DNA from: Propionibacteriales bacterium
GTDB taxonomy: Bacteria > Actinomycetota > Actinomycetes > Propionibacteriales > Nocardioidaceae
DNA: 64,000 nt
NCBI GenBank assembly: GCA_026392455.1
Contig: JAPLCB010000004.1
Location: 682,001-746,000, forward strand
Direction: 5' to 3'
Shown here: in pieces, positions 27,888-36,753 of the stretch
Numbering within the stretch: the stretch's first letter is position 1
Layout of the letters: every line of letters begins with the position of its first letter
The notes under the pieces: model-generated
Told to the model about the DNA's origin: nothing
Seen by the model: the letters and a program-made list of their open reading frames with translations, nothing else
Databases searched by the model: none
Program-made: the position numbers and the translations under genes

Positions 27888-28349
27888 ATGGACCTTGATT
27901 CGCTGTACCAGGAGATCATCCTGGACCACTACCGCAGCCCCCACCACGCAGGCCTGCGCGACCCGTTCGAGGCCGAGGTGCACCACGTGAACCCGACCTG
28001 CGGCGACGAGGTCACGCTGCGGGTCCACCTGGAGGACACCCCCGCCGGCACCGTCGTTCGGGACGTCTCGTACGACGCCGAGGGCTGCTCGATCAGCCAG
28101 GCCTCGGCCTCGGTGATGGCCGACCTGGTCATCGGCCAGGACCTCGACGTGGCCCTGTCCAAGCACGAGGCCTTCCTGACCCTGATGCAGGGCAAGGGCC
28201 AGGTCGAACCCGATGAAGACGTGCTCGAGGACGGGATCGCCTTCGCCGGCGTGGCGAAGTTCCCGGCCCGGGTGAAGTGCGCACTGTTGTCCTGGATGGC
28301 GTTCAAGGACGCTGCCCTCCAGGTCCGAGCCCAAGGAGAACCCGCATGA
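27888..28349 (+). CDS. sufU: Sulfur-transfer protein SufU
   Basis: The protein has 153 residues, with the SufU/IscU-like fold. LYQEIILDHYRSPHHAGLRD starts the protein, NPTCGDEVTLRV supplies the first conserved cysteine and aspartate near residues 38-41, EGCSISQASASVM the second cysteine near 65, and ARVKCALLSWMAFKDA the third near 128. In Gram-positive bacteria zinc-bound SufU accepts sulfur from SufS. It begins 15 nt after sufS and overlaps sufT by 4 nt. Confidence 0.95.
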   Translation: MDLDSLYQEIILDHYRSPHHAGLRDPFEAEVHHVNPTCGDEVTLRVHLEDTPAGTVVRDVSYDAEGCSISQASASVMADLVIGQDLDVALSKHEAFLTLMQGKGQVEPDEDVLEDGIAFAGVAKFPARVKCALLSWMAFKDAALQVRAQGEPA

Positions 28350-28723
28350 CCGACGCAGCCACCCCCAACCACGACGACCTGCCCGAGGTCGACCTCGGCG
28401 GCGGCGGGACCGCACTCGCTTCCGACGAGGACATCCTCGAGGCGATGCGCGACGTCGTCGACCCCGAGCTCGGGATCAACGTCGTCGACCTCGGTCTGGT
28501 CTACGGGGTGAACCTCGACCCGTCCGCCAACCTGGTGATCGACATGACGCTGACCTCGGCAGCCTGTCCGTTGACCGACGTCATCGAGGACCAGACCAAC
28601 AGCGCTCTGGAGGGCCTGGTCAACGACGTCACCATCAACTGGGTCTGGATGCCGCCGTGGGGCCCGGACAAGATCACCCCGGACGGCCGTGACCAGCTGC
28701 GCGCCCTCGGGTTCAACGTCTGA
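28346..28723 (+). CDS. sufT: Fe-S assembly protein SufT (DUF59/MIP18 family)
   Basis: The protein has 125 residues. AMRDVVDPELGINVVDLGLVY near residue 32 is the DUF59 signature and MTLTSAACPLTDVIEDQ near 72 holds the conserved cysteine. The C-terminal WMPPWGPDKITPDGRDQLRALGF is typical. Family members help maturation or cluster delivery to target proteins. The ATG overlaps the sufU stop (ATGA) and a good GGAG lies upstream. It ends the recognised SUF operon. Confidence 0.93.
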   Translation: MTDAATPNHDDLPEVDLGGGGTALASDEDILEAMRDVVDPELGINVVDLGLVYGVNLDPSANLVIDMTLTSAACPLTDVIEDQTNSALEGLVNDVTINWVWMPPWGPDKITPDGRDQLRALGFNV

Positions 28724-28736
28724 GGCGTGAGACCGG

Positions 28737-29348
28737 GTGACCACGGTCGCAGTCACTCCCGAACGGCTTCAGCGCTGGGTGGACAACTTCTCCCAGCGCC
28801 ACGGTGCGACCGTCCTGGACGTGGCCGGTGGCGGTCTTCTCGGCACGGCCGCCGACGGCTCGACGTTCCGCGCGAGGCTGCCGTTCTCCCGCGTCTACTC
28901 GGGGCCCGTCGAGGTCGACCAGTTCCTGCTCGCCGGGGCTCCGCCCGCGGACTGGGGGGTCCTGCTGGTGCGCAAGGGTGGTTTCGCGATAGCCCGGCTC
29001 GCGGACGTCGCGATCACCGATTCCAAGGTCGGTCAGCGGCACGTCCAGGGACGCACCAAGGCCGGCGGGCAGAGTCAGCAACGCTTCGCCCGCCGCCGCG
29101 GGAACCAGGCCAGGGCTGCTTACGAGGCCGCTGCTGAGCATGCGGTACGGCTGATCGCCGACGCCCCGGTAGCGGTCGTGGGTGGGGACGCGTCGGCCGT
29201 CGCTGCCGTCCTGGAGGACCCGCGTCTGACGAGCCTGCGGGCAGCGGTCGTCGGCGCCTTCCTCACGGTCCCCGATCCACGGCGGGCCGTTCTCGAGGCC
29301 GCGTGCGCCGAAGCCCGCACGTTCTCGATCGACGTCGTCAACACCTGA
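28737..29348 (+). CDS. acVLRF1-family (Vms1-like) peptidyl-tRNA hydrolase/release factor
   Basis: The protein has 203 residues from a GTG. The diagnostic segment is RTKAGGQSQQRFARRRGNQ near residues 102-120: a GGQ-like loop followed by QQRF, as in the Vms1/ANKZF1 and archaeal release-factor-like families. The actinobacterial branch is named acVLRF1. Such proteins are thought to cut peptidyl-tRNA on stalled large ribosomal subunits. An alpha/beta core (VAVVGGDASAVAAVLEDPRL) follows. It lies 13 nt behind sufT on the same strand, so it may be co-transcribed with the SUF genes. The family assignment rests on my reading of the motif. Confidence 0.75.
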   Translation: MTTVAVTPERLQRWVDNFSQRHGATVLDVAGGGLLGTAADGSTFRARLPFSRVYSGPVEVDQFLLAGAPPADWGVLLVRKGGFAIARLADVAITDSKVGQRHVQGRTKAGGQSQQRFARRRGNQARAAYEAAAEHAVRLIADAPVAVVGGDASAVAAVLEDPRLTSLRAAVVGAFLTVPDPRRAVLEAACAEARTFSIDVVNT

Positions 29349-29354
29349 AGGTGA

Positions 29355-30017
29355 TCACCGGGAGGTGCGGAGGGTCCACTCCCTGCCGTCCCAGTAGCGC
29401 AGTGCCGCCTCGCCCAGCGGGTCGTCGTACCAACCCGCGTCAGGCAGCGCCGCAACCGGCTCCAGACCGGCCTGCGCTGCCCCGACGTCATCTCCCAGGT
29501 CGTCGCTGGGGGCCCGCTGCGCCGGCACGAGCGGGGGGTGGGTCACCTGGCGGGCGATGAAGTCCGCGGTCCGCCGGGCGAGCGCCTCGGAGCCGGCGAA
29601 GGTGGGGACAGCGAACAGGAACGGGCCCTGCTGGGTCGCGAGCTCGAGCGTCCAGTACGCCTCAGCGGTCCCGGGGAGCAACCGGTGCGCGATCCCGAGC
29701 AGTGCTTCCGGACCGCGGTACAGCGAGCTGACCTCGCGCTTGGTCCGGAGCGTGCCCCTGCTGGCCGAGACGACGAGCCGGTGCGGGGTCACCATCAGGA
29801 TCGCCCCGTTCCAGGTCTTGCCGTGCCGGTGCAGGATGCCCGGGGTCACCCATTCCACCGGTTCGCCCGGCGACAGCTGAGCAGCTGCCTGCGGGCCGCC
29901 GTTCCTGACCGCTGCGGTGGCAGTGTCGAGCCACAGCTGGGCAGGGAACTCGGCGAGGTTCCGGGCGAGAGCGGCGTCGAGCTCGTCGACCGCGGCCTCG
30001 GGAACGTCGGTGCTCAT
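29355..30017 (-). CDS. DUF2510 domain protein
   Basis: The protein has 220 residues from the ATG at 30017, with GAGG 8 nt upstream. Residues of about 60-165 look like a PH-like/GRAM-type domain (ILHRHGKTWNGAILMVTPHRLVV). The last 30 residues, DAGWYDDPLGEAALRYWDGR then EWTLRTSR, are a DUF2510 motif, a short tryptophan-rich module common at the ends of actinobacterial membrane or envelope proteins. No membrane helix is evident. The function is unknown. It converges with the acVLRF1 gene (6-bp gap) and diverges from the phosphotransferase gene. Confidence 0.7.
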   Translation of the reverse strand: MSTDVPEAAVDELDAALARNLAEFPAQLWLDTATAAVRNGGPQAAAQLSPGEPVEWVTPGILHRHGKTWNGAILMVTPHRLVVSASRGTLRTKREVSSLYRGPEALLGIAHRLLPGTAEAYWTLELATQQGPFLFAVPTFAGSEALARRTADFIARQVTHPPLVPAQRAPSDDLGDDVGAAQAGLEPVAALPDAGWYDDPLGEAALRYWDGREWTLRTSR

Positions 30018-30160
30018 CACTGGTTGCCTCACTCGTGTCTGCCGGTACCGGGAGCATAGTTGAGCCCAGAGCGCTGCGGTTCGCCGCTCGTGCCCCTGGT
30101 TCTGTCACGATGTTCGCGAGTACTGGTCCTGCAGCGAACGCGAGCGCATCGGAGTTCTCC

Positions 30161-31072
30161 ATGTGGCAGCCCGACCCGGCGTGGATCCCGTTGCCCGCGG
30201 GCGGCGGACCCGCGACCGTCGGGGTCTGGCGTGCCCAGGACCGCGGGGTCGACGCGATCGTGAAGCGTCTGGGCCGACCGGGCCCGGACGAACCACCGCT
30301 GCTGGAGGACCGCAGCCACGCCGGGTACTGGCGCCGTGAGGCTGAAGTCGCACTCACGTTGGGCGGCATCGACGGCCCGGGGCTGGTGTCGCCGCGCTAC
30401 CTGCGCTGCGACGAGGACGAGGAGGGCATCACGGTCTGGTCCGAGCTGGTCGTGGCCGAGCCACCGACGTCGTTGCTGGTCGCGCGTTCCCTGGGCCGGT
30501 TCGCCGGGGCCGACTCAGCGCCGCCGACGTGGGCGGCCCGCCGGACCCTGACCGACCGGCTCGCGATCGCCGAGGCCCGCGGCGGCTGGCCGACCTTGCA
30601 ACGGACGACCCTCGCTGACGTGGCCGACCTGCTCTGGGCGCAGCGCCGGCAGTGGTTGGCCCGCCGCGACGAGGCTCCGGCGGGAAGGCTGCACGGCGAT
30701 GCGGTGCCCGCCAACTTCGTTGCCTCCCGGGGCACGGAGGTAGTTGCCGTCGACTGGCAGGGCTTCGGCTTCGGCCCGATCGGAACGGATCTGGGCTACT
30801 TCGCCCTGTCCGCCCGGGAGGACTTCGAGGTGCTCCTCGGTGCGTTCACCGAGGGGGTCGAAGAGTCGGCCGGGACGACCGACAGCAGCGCCGTGCGGCT
30901 GGCCGCCACCGTGATGGCGGTCTACACCGTGTTCAGCCGTGCGGAGTGGGCGTTGTCCCGGGTGGCGCAGGGTGAAGGAGCCCTGGCCGGCAAGTTCGGT
31001 CACCCGTCGGTCGCACCACACCTGCGGGCGCTGCAGCGGCAAGCCGCCCAGATCGAGGCGCTGGTCGGCTGA
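30161..31072 (+). CDS. APH-family phosphotransferase
   Basis: The protein has 303 residues from the ATG at 30161, which has GGAG 6 nt upstream; an ATG at 30110 is an alternative. The kinase-like Brenner motif GRLHGDAVPANFVASRG near residue 182 and the metal-binding AVDWQGFGFGPIGTDLGYFA near 203 define the aminoglycoside phosphotransferase/choline kinase superfamily. The N-terminal lobe is short and lacks an obvious P-loop. The substrate is unknown and family membership alone does not show antibiotic resistance. It converges with bioD, 7 bp away. Confidence 0.8.
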   Translation: MWQPDPAWIPLPAGGGPATVGVWRAQDRGVDAIVKRLGRPGPDEPPLLEDRSHAGYWRREAEVALTLGGIDGPGLVSPRYLRCDEDEEGITVWSELVVAEPPTSLLVARSLGRFAGADSAPPTWAARRTLTDRLAIAEARGGWPTLQRTTLADVADLLWAQRRQWLARRDEAPAGRLHGDAVPANFVASRGTEVVAVDWQGFGFGPIGTDLGYFALSAREDFEVLLGAFTEGVEESAGTTDSSAVRLAATVMAVYTVFSRAEWALSRVAQGEGALAGKFGHPSVAPHLRALQRQAAQIEALVG

Positions 31073-31079
31073 GGCCGGG

Positions 31080-31772
31080 CTACGGCAGGCTGATCCAGCT
31101 CCGTGCCCTGGCCACGAAGTCCTCGGCCGGCAGGGACCCGGAGCCGGCCGGGATGCGACCGAGCAACGGTACGCCCGTCACTCTCGGGAGGTCGTGCAGG
31201 TTCTCGGACTCGGCGAGGTCCGGCTGTTCCGGCCAGCTCCCGATGACCAGCCCGGCGACGTCCAGTCCGGCCTGACGGACTGCGCGGACGGTCAACGCTG
31301 CGTGGTTCAGGGTGCCCAGGCCCGCCCGAGCGACCACCAGGAACTGGACGTCGACCTGCTGGTCGGCCGCGGCTCGTGCCAGGTCGAGGAGGTCCCAGCC
31401 GTTGCCGAGCCTGACCAGGACTCCGCCGGCACCCTCGACGACGACCACGTGGTGCCGGGCGGCCTCCACCACCAGCCGGGCCTGGTCGAGCAGGTCCGGG
31501 AGCACGACGCCCTCGAGCCGGGCGGCGGTGTCCGGTGCTAGTGGGGCGGCGAGCCGGATGCCCTCAGCACCCGCAACCGGGCCGGCCAGGCGACGGATCT
31601 CGTCGAGGTCGCCGGCCTCGTCCCCGGTCACGCCGGTCTGGGTCGGCTTGATCACGTACGGCGCGGTACCGCTGGTCGCGTCGGCGCCGAGGGCCACGGC
31701 GAGCGCAGCGGTCGCCACCGTCTTCCCGACCCCGGTGTCGGTCCCGGTGACGAACCAGGCGCGCGGGCTCAT
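31080..31772 (-). CDS. bioD: Dethiobiotin synthase
   Basis: The protein has 230 residues. WFVTGTDTGVGKTVATAAL near residue 6 is the BioD P-loop (GTDTxVGKT), VIKPTQTGV near 40 contributes the substrate lysine, and VVVEGAGGVLVRL near 112 is the second family motif. It closes the ureido ring of dethiobiotin using CO2 and ATP. It overlaps bioF by 4 nt and is last in the bioA-bioF-bioD operon. The final enzyme, BioB, is not in the window. Confidence 0.95.
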   Translation of the reverse strand: MSPRAWFVTGTDTGVGKTVATAALAVALGADATSGTAPYVIKPTQTGVTGDEAGDLDEIRRLAGPVAGAEGIRLAAPLAPDTAARLEGVVLPDLLDQARLVVEAARHHVVVVEGAGGVLVRLGNGWDLLDLARAAADQQVDVQFLVVARAGLGTLNHAALTVRAVRQAGLDVAGLVIGSWPEQPDLAESENLHDLPRVTGVPLLGRIPAGSGSLPAEDFVARARSWISLP

Positions 31773-32887
31773 CGCAGCCCGGAGAGCACGGCGTGCGCCC
31801 GGAGAAGCTCGTCGTCGGTCAGGTGGGCGTGCGCGGTCAGCCGCAGCCGCGAGATCCCGTCCGGGGTCGACGGCGGACGGAAGCAGCCGATCCGCACTCC
31901 CTGCTCGGCGGCACGCTCGACCGCGGCCACGGCCTCGCGCGGACCGGGCATCGCGACGGCCAGCACGGCACCGTCGGCAGCGGCGACACCGCAGGCCTCG
32001 GCGAGCAGGCGAGCGACCTGGCCGACCCGGGCGACCCGGTGGGGTTCTTCGAGGACCACGTCGAGTGCTGCCAGGGCTGCTCCGGCTGCAGCGGGCGCCA
32101 ACCCGGTGTCGAAGATGAACGGGCGCGCCGTGTTGACCAGGTGTTCCCGGACGGCCTCGCTGGCCAGCACGACCCCTCCCTGGGAGCCCAAGGACTTGCT
32201 CAGCGTCGCGGTGAGGACGACGTGCGGCGATCCGGCCAGTCCGGCCTGGTGAGCCAGTCCCCGGCCTTCCGGTCCGCAGACGCCGAGGCCGTGGGCCTCG
32301 TCGACGACCAGGAGGGCGTCGTGGCGCGCGCAGAGCGTGGCGAGCTCGGCGAGCGGAGCCGCGTCCCCCAGGACCGAGTAGATCGACTCGACCAGGACCA
32401 GGGCTCGCGGTTTGGTCCGCGACCGCAACGCGTCCTCGACCGCACCGACGTCGTTGTGACCGACCACGGCCACAGAACCGCGCGACAGCCGGCAGGCATC
32501 GATCAACGACGCGTGCACGTGAGCGTCCGAGACGATCAGCGTGTCGGCATCGGCCAGGACGGAGACCGTCGAGAGGTTCGCGTGGTACCCGGTCGAGAAG
32601 ACCAGCGCGGACGCCGAACCCGTGAAGTCGGCCAGCGCGCGTTCCAGCTGGTCGTGGACCGACAAGGTGCCCGTGACCAGCCGGGACGCACCAGCACCGG
32701 CGCCGTACGCCTCGGCGGCCTTGGTGGCTCCGGCCACCACCCGGGGATCGCGGGCGAGCCCGAGGTAGTCGTTCCCGGCCAGGTCGATCATCGGACCGGC
32801 GGTGTCGCTGGCGAAGAGCCGGCGCACCAGTCCCGCCTCGGCGCGTCCGGCAGCACGCTCGGCGAGCCAGTCGTCGTAGCCGGTCAT
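31769..32887 (-). CDS. bioF: 8-amino-7-oxononanoate synthase
   Basis: The protein has 372 residues from the ATG at 32887; the track's 613-residue ORF reads on through bioA in the wrong frame. PMIDLAGNDYLGLARDPRV near residue 32, VVDEAHGLGVCGPEGRG near 190 and TATLSKSLGSQGG near 222 (pyridoxal-phosphate lysine) identify the alpha-oxoamine synthase family, and the operon fixes it as BioF. It condenses pimeloyl thioester with alanine. Start and stop overlap the neighbouring bio genes by 4 nt each. Confidence 0.95.
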   Translation of the reverse strand: MTGYDDWLAERAAGRAEAGLVRRLFASDTAGPMIDLAGNDYLGLARDPRVVAGATKAAEAYGAGAGASRLVTGTLSVHDQLERALADFTGSASALVFSTGYHANLSTVSVLADADTLIVSDAHVHASLIDACRLSRGSVAVVGHNDVGAVEDALRSRTKPRALVLVESIYSVLGDAAPLAELATLCARHDALLVVDEAHGLGVCGPEGRGLAHQAGLAGSPHVVLTATLSKSLGSQGGVVLASEAVREHLVNTARPFIFDTGLAPAAAGAALAALDVVLEEPHRVARVGQVARLLAEACGVAAADGAVLAVAMPGPREAVAAVERAAEQGVRIGCFRPPSTPDGISRLRLTAHAHLTDDELLRAHAVLSGLR

Positions 32888-34212
32888 CGCCCGTGCACCT
32901 CTTCGACAGATTCCACGATCGCGGTCGTGATCGTGGCTAGATCTTCCTCCGTCGAGACGAAGGGAGGCATCGTGTAGACCAGATTGCGGAACGGTCGGAC
33001 CCAGACACCGCGGTCGAGAGCCGCTGAGGTGACCCGAGCCACGTCGACCGGCCCGGCCAGCTCGACCACTCCGACAGCCCCGAGGGTGCGGACGTCGCGG
33101 ACCGGCGCGAGATCGCGAGCAGCGGCGAGGCCACGGTCCAGCGCCCGGTGGATGCCGTCGATCCTGGAAGCCAGGTCGTACCCGGCGAGCAGGTCCAGGC
33201 TTGCCGAGGCGATCGCACAGGCCAACGGGTTCGCCATGAACGTCGGTCCGTGCATCATCGCGCCGGCCGGACTCGCATCGACGGCTTCGGCGACCGCGGT
33301 CGTGGTCAGCACTGCTGCCAGGCTCAGGTACCCGCCGGTCAGGGCCTTGCCGACGCAGAGGATGTCCGGCACCACCCCCACCTGGTCGGTTGCCCACAGG
33401 GACCCGGTCCGCCCGAAACCGGTGGCGATCTCGTCGAAGATCACCAGCGCGCCGTGCTCGCGAGCCAGGGCAGCCAGGTGCGCAGCAGCAGCCGGCTCGT
33501 AGACGTGCATCCCGCCCGCGCCCTGGAGCACCGGCTCGATGATCACGGCCGCGATCTCGGCGGCGTGCTGCTCGAAGAGCCGGGTCGTGGCGTCGCGCCA
33601 CTCGTCCCACGGGAGTCCCGCTGCCGGAGGCTGGTCGGCGAACACGTGGGCCGGCAGGAACCCGGCGTACAACGAGTGCATCCCGCCCTCGGGATCAGTC
33701 ACGCTCATCGGCGAGAAGGTGTCACCGTGGTAGCCGCCCCTGATGGTGAAGAACTTGGTCCGCCGTAGGGACGGCCGGGACGTCGTACCCGACGCGTCCC
33801 GGGCGTGCGCCTGCCACGCCATCTTCATCGCGACCTCGACGGAGACCGAGCCGGAATCGGCGAAGAAGACCTTCTGCAGCTCGGGCCCGGGGGCCAGCGC
33901 GATCAGCTGAGCGGCCAACCGGACCGCGGGCTCGTGGGTCAGACCGCCGAACATCACGTGGCTCATCCGGCCCAGCTGGTCGACCGCAGCAGCGTCCAGC
34001 TCGGGAACGGCGTACCCGTGGATGGCGCACCACCACGAGGACATCGCGTCGACGACCTCGACCGGGGTCCCGTCGCGGCGCAGCCGGAGCCGGACTCCTG
34101 ACGCCGACTCCACCGGGTAGGCCGGTGACGGCCTGGTCATCGATGAGTACGGGTGCCAGAGGTGCTCGGCGTCGTACGCCTGGAGGTCCTCGATCCCGGG
34201 GACGCCCGTCAC
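32884..34212 (-). CDS. bioA: Adenosylmethionine-8-amino-7-oxononanoate aminotransferase
   Basis: The protein has 442 residues from a GTG at 34212 that overlaps the metallopeptidase stop (GTGA). The 1253-residue ORF in the track is an artefact of long open frames in GC-rich DNA. LWHPYSSMTRPSPAYPV near residue 18, GSVSVEVAMKMAWQAH near 120, YHGDTFSPMSVTDPEGGMHS near 155 and VGKALTGGYLSLAAVLTT near 285 (pyridoxal-phosphate lysine) are all BioA features. It makes 7,8-diaminononanoate. It is first of the three bio genes. Confidence 0.95.
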   Translation of the reverse strand: MTGVPGIEDLQAYDAEHLWHPYSSMTRPSPAYPVESASGVRLRLRRDGTPVEVVDAMSSWWCAIHGYAVPELDAAAVDQLGRMSHVMFGGLTHEPAVRLAAQLIALAPGPELQKVFFADSGSVSVEVAMKMAWQAHARDASGTTSRPSLRRTKFFTIRGGYHGDTFSPMSVTDPEGGMHSLYAGFLPAHVFADQPPAAGLPWDEWRDATTRLFEQHAAEIAAVIIEPVLQGAGGMHVYEPAAAAHLAALAREHGALVIFDEIATGFGRTGSLWATDQVGVVPDILCVGKALTGGYLSLAAVLTTTAVAEAVDASPAGAMMHGPTFMANPLACAIASASLDLLAGYDLASRIDGIHRALDRGLAAARDLAPVRDVRTLGAVGVVELAGPVDVARVTSAALDRGVWVRPFRNLVYTMPPFVSTEEDLATITTAIVESVEEVHGR

Positions 34213-35108
34213 AGGGCCCCGTCGCGGAAAGTGTCGCAAGCAGCGAGGGAGCCCTGCTGGTACCCGATCATGAACCACTTCACCCGGTCCGCGGCGGATC
34301 CGTGGGTCCAGGACTCCTTGCTGGCCCGGGGCTGGATCCGGTCGTCCCCGACCGCCGTGGCGGCGCCGATCGCGTTCTGGACGTCCTCGGCGGTGAGGTC
34401 CTCGATGATCGCGTTGCCGTCGCCGTCGACCGTCTGCTGGGCGTTCTTGGCCCAGATGCCTCCCAGGCAGTCCGCCATCAGCTCTGCCTTGACCGAGTCG
34501 CTCCGCTCGCCCTGCTGGGTCCGGATCCGGCCGAGGTACCCGAGCAGGTCCTCCACGTGGTGCCCGTACTCGTGGGCGACCACGTAGCCGAGCGCGAACG
34601 GACCGCCCTCGGCCTGCAGGTCCCCTTCCAGCATGTCGGACAGGAAGTTCTCCGCGACGTAGACCGTCTGGTCGTTCGGGCAGTAGAACGGGCCCATCTC
34701 GGCTCCTGCCTGCCCGCACCCGGTGTCCACCGCGCTGCTGAAGGTCGTGATGCCCGCTGGTTCGTACCGAGTGGTCCGCGGCGCGAAAGCGGCGCCAGGG
34801 GCCTGCTCGGCGTAGTTGCGGGCCCAGTAGTCCTGGACCGACGTGGCCAGCAGCGCGCTGGCGCACTTGTCGGATGCGTTCGCGTCCGCCCCGGTGCGGC
34901 ACTCGGTGCTGTCCGAGCCGGTGGGGGAGCCGTTCAGGAACTGGGTGACGAAGAAGACGACGACCACGATCACGACGCCACCAACGGTCAGCCGGCCGCC
35001 GCCCCCCGACGGGATCGGCAGCCGCAGCCCGGCCGACGAGCCGCCCGGTCGACCGCCAGCATCGGAGTACTGGCTCTGGTCGATCCGTGCCTTCGGATTG
35101 AACTTCAT
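34209..35108 (-). CDS. Neutral zinc metallopeptidase (YpfJ family), membrane anchored
   Basis: The protein has 299 residues from the ATG at 35108. A proline/glycine-rich cytoplasmic start is followed by one helix (LTVGGVVIVVVVFFVTQFL, residues of about 40-58). The rest should be outside the membrane, with cysteines that can pair (TECRTGAD, DKCASAL, GCGQAG, YCPNDQ). The catalytic HEYGHHVEDLLG near residue 170 is the HExxH zinc motif. The family is a predicted neutral protease with unknown substrates. Its stop overlaps the bioA start by 4 nt, which makes it the leading gene of a biotin operon, an odd pairing. Confidence 0.88.
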   Translation of the reverse strand: MKFNPKARIDQSQYSDAGGRPGGSSAGLRLPIPSGGGGRLTVGGVVIVVVVFFVTQFLNGSPTGSDSTECRTGADANASDKCASALLATSVQDYWARNYAEQAPGAAFAPRTTRYEPAGITTFSSAVDTGCGQAGAEMGPFYCPNDQTVYVAENFLSDMLEGDLQAEGGPFALGYVVAHEYGHHVEDLLGYLGRIRTQQGERSDSVKAELMADCLGGIWAKNAQQTVDGDGNAIIEDLTAEDVQNAIGAATAVGDDRIQPRASKESWTHGSAADRVKWFMIGYQQGSLAACDTFRDGAL

Positions 35109-35154
35109 GCCCGCCCTCTTCCCTGATCTGCGCGACTCGTAGACTAATACCTCC

Positions 35155-36753
35155 GTGATCACTGCAAACCGCCTCGAAGTCCGTGCCGGCGCCCGACTCC
35201 TGATGGAGGACGTGTCGTTCCGCATCGCCACTGGCGACCGCATCGGGCTGGTCGGCCGCAACGGTGCCGGCAAGACCACCTTGACCAAGATCCTCGCCGG
35301 CGAGGGCGCCCCGGCGTCCGGGACCGTGACGAACTCGGGAACGCTCGGCTACCTGCCGCAGGACCCCCGGACCGGGGACCCCGAGGTGCTGGCCCGGGAC
35401 CGGATCCTGTCCGCCCGCGGCTTGGACCAGGCCGTCGCCCGGCTGCGCGAGGCCGAGGAGCAGATGGCCTCGCCCGATCCCGAGGTCCACCGCAAGGGCA
35501 TGAAGCGCTACGAGAGCGCCGACGCTGCGTTCCACGCCGCCGGTGGCTACTCGGCCGAGGCCGAGGCGGCCCAGATCTCGTCGGGGCTCGGGATCGACGA
35601 ACGGCTGCTGGGCCAGCAGCTCAAGACCCTGTCCGGCGGGCAGCGCCGTCGGGTCGAGCTGGCCCGGATCATCTTCTCCGGAGCCGACATCCTGCTCCTC
35701 GACGAGCCGACGAACCACCTGGACGCCGACTCGATCGTGTGGCTGCGGCAGTTCCTGGCGAACTTCAGCGGTGGCCTCGTGGTGATCAGCCACGACGTCG
35801 AGCTCCTCGAAGCCGTCGTCAACAAGGTCCTGTACCTCGACGCGAACCGCGCCGAGGTCGACCTCTACAACATGACCTGGAAGAACTACCTCCAGCAGCG
35901 CGAGAACGACGAGCACCGCCGGAAGAAGGAACGCGCCGCTGCCGAGAAGACGGCCGAGACCCTGATGGACCAGGCGAACCGGATGCGGGCCAAGGCCAGC
36001 AAGGCGAAGGCCGCCCAGTCGATGATCAAGCGTGCCGAGAAGATGATGGACGGGCTGGCTGACGTCCGTGCTGCGGACAAGGTCGCCAAGATCAAGTTCC
36101 CCGAGCCCGCTGCGTGCGGCAAGACCCCGTTGATGGCGGAGGGCCTGTCGAAGTCCTACGGCTCGCTCGAGGTGTTCACCGACGTCGACCTCGCGATCGA
36201 CCGCGGGTCGCGGGTGGTGATCCTGGGCCTCAACGGCGCCGGCAAGACCACGATGCTGCGCATCCTCGCGGGCGTGGACTCCGGCGACACCGGCACGTTG
36301 CTCCCGGGCCACGGGCTGAAGATCGGCTACTACGCCCAGGAGCACGAGACCTTGGACGTCTCCCGCACGGTGCTGGAGAACATGGCCACCTCCGCACCCC
36401 AGCTGACCGACGCCGAGCGACGGACCGTCCTGGGCTCCTTCCTGTTCAGCGGGGACGACGCGACCAAGCTCGCCGGGGTCCTCTCCGGCGGCGAGAAGAC
36501 CCGGCTGGCGCTGGCCATCCTGGTGGTCTCGTCGGCGAACGTGCTGCTGCTCGACGAACCCACCAACAACCTCGACCCGGCCTCCCGCGCCGAGGTCCTG
36601 GCCGCGATCCGGTCGTACAAGGGTGCGATCGTGCTGGTCACCCACGACGAGGGCGCCGTCCAGGCCCTCGAGCCCGACCGGGTGCTGCTGCTGCCCGACG
36701 GCGACGAGGACCTGTGGAACGACGATTACCTGGACCTCATCAGCCTCGCCTGA
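35155..36753 (+). CDS. ABC-F family ATPase
   Basis: The protein has 532 residues from a GTG. It has two ABC domains in one chain and no membrane segment: Walker A GRNGAGKTTLTK near residue 34 and GLNGAGKTTMLR near 360, signatures LSGGQRRRVELA near 160 and LSGGEKTRLALA near 443. The linker of about residues 240-300 is highly charged (RRKKERAAAEKTAETL), the P-site tRNA interaction motif region of ABC-F factors. These proteins act on ribosomes as translation factors, and some protect against antibiotics; which role applies here cannot be read. TAGACT 9 nt before the GTG may be its -10 box. Confidence 0.92.
   Translation: MITANRLEVRAGARLLMEDVSFRIATGDRIGLVGRNGAGKTTLTKILAGEGAPASGTVTNSGTLGYLPQDPRTGDPEVLARDRILSARGLDQAVARLREAEEQMASPDPEVHRKGMKRYESADAAFHAAGGYSAEAEAAQISSGLGIDERLLGQQLKTLSGGQRRRVELARIIFSGADILLLDEPTNHLDADSIVWLRQFLANFSGGLVVISHDVELLEAVVNKVLYLDANRAEVDLYNMTWKNYLQQRENDEHRRKKERAAAEKTAETLMDQANRMRAKASKAKAAQSMIKRAEKMMDGLADVRAADKVAKIKFPEPAACGKTPLMAEGLSKSYGSLEVFTDVDLAIDRGSRVVILGLNGAGKTTMLRILAGVDSGDTGTLLPGHGLKIGYYAQEHETLDVSRTVLENMATSAPQLTDAERRTVLGSFLFSGDDATKLAGVLSGGEKTRLALAILVVSSANVLLLDEPTNNLDPASRAEVLAAIRSYKGAIVLVTHDEGAVQALEPDRVLLLPDGDEDLWNDDYLDLISLA

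Noticed and set aside
30161-31072. Aminoglycoside resistance gene
   Set aside because: The kinase motifs show only superfamily membership. Core chromosomal context and lack of mobile markers give no support for resistance.
32884-36645. 1253-residue minus-strand ORF
   Set aside because: Only the bioA part has family motifs. The rest is antisense to the ABC-F gene and out of frame with the metallopeptidase.
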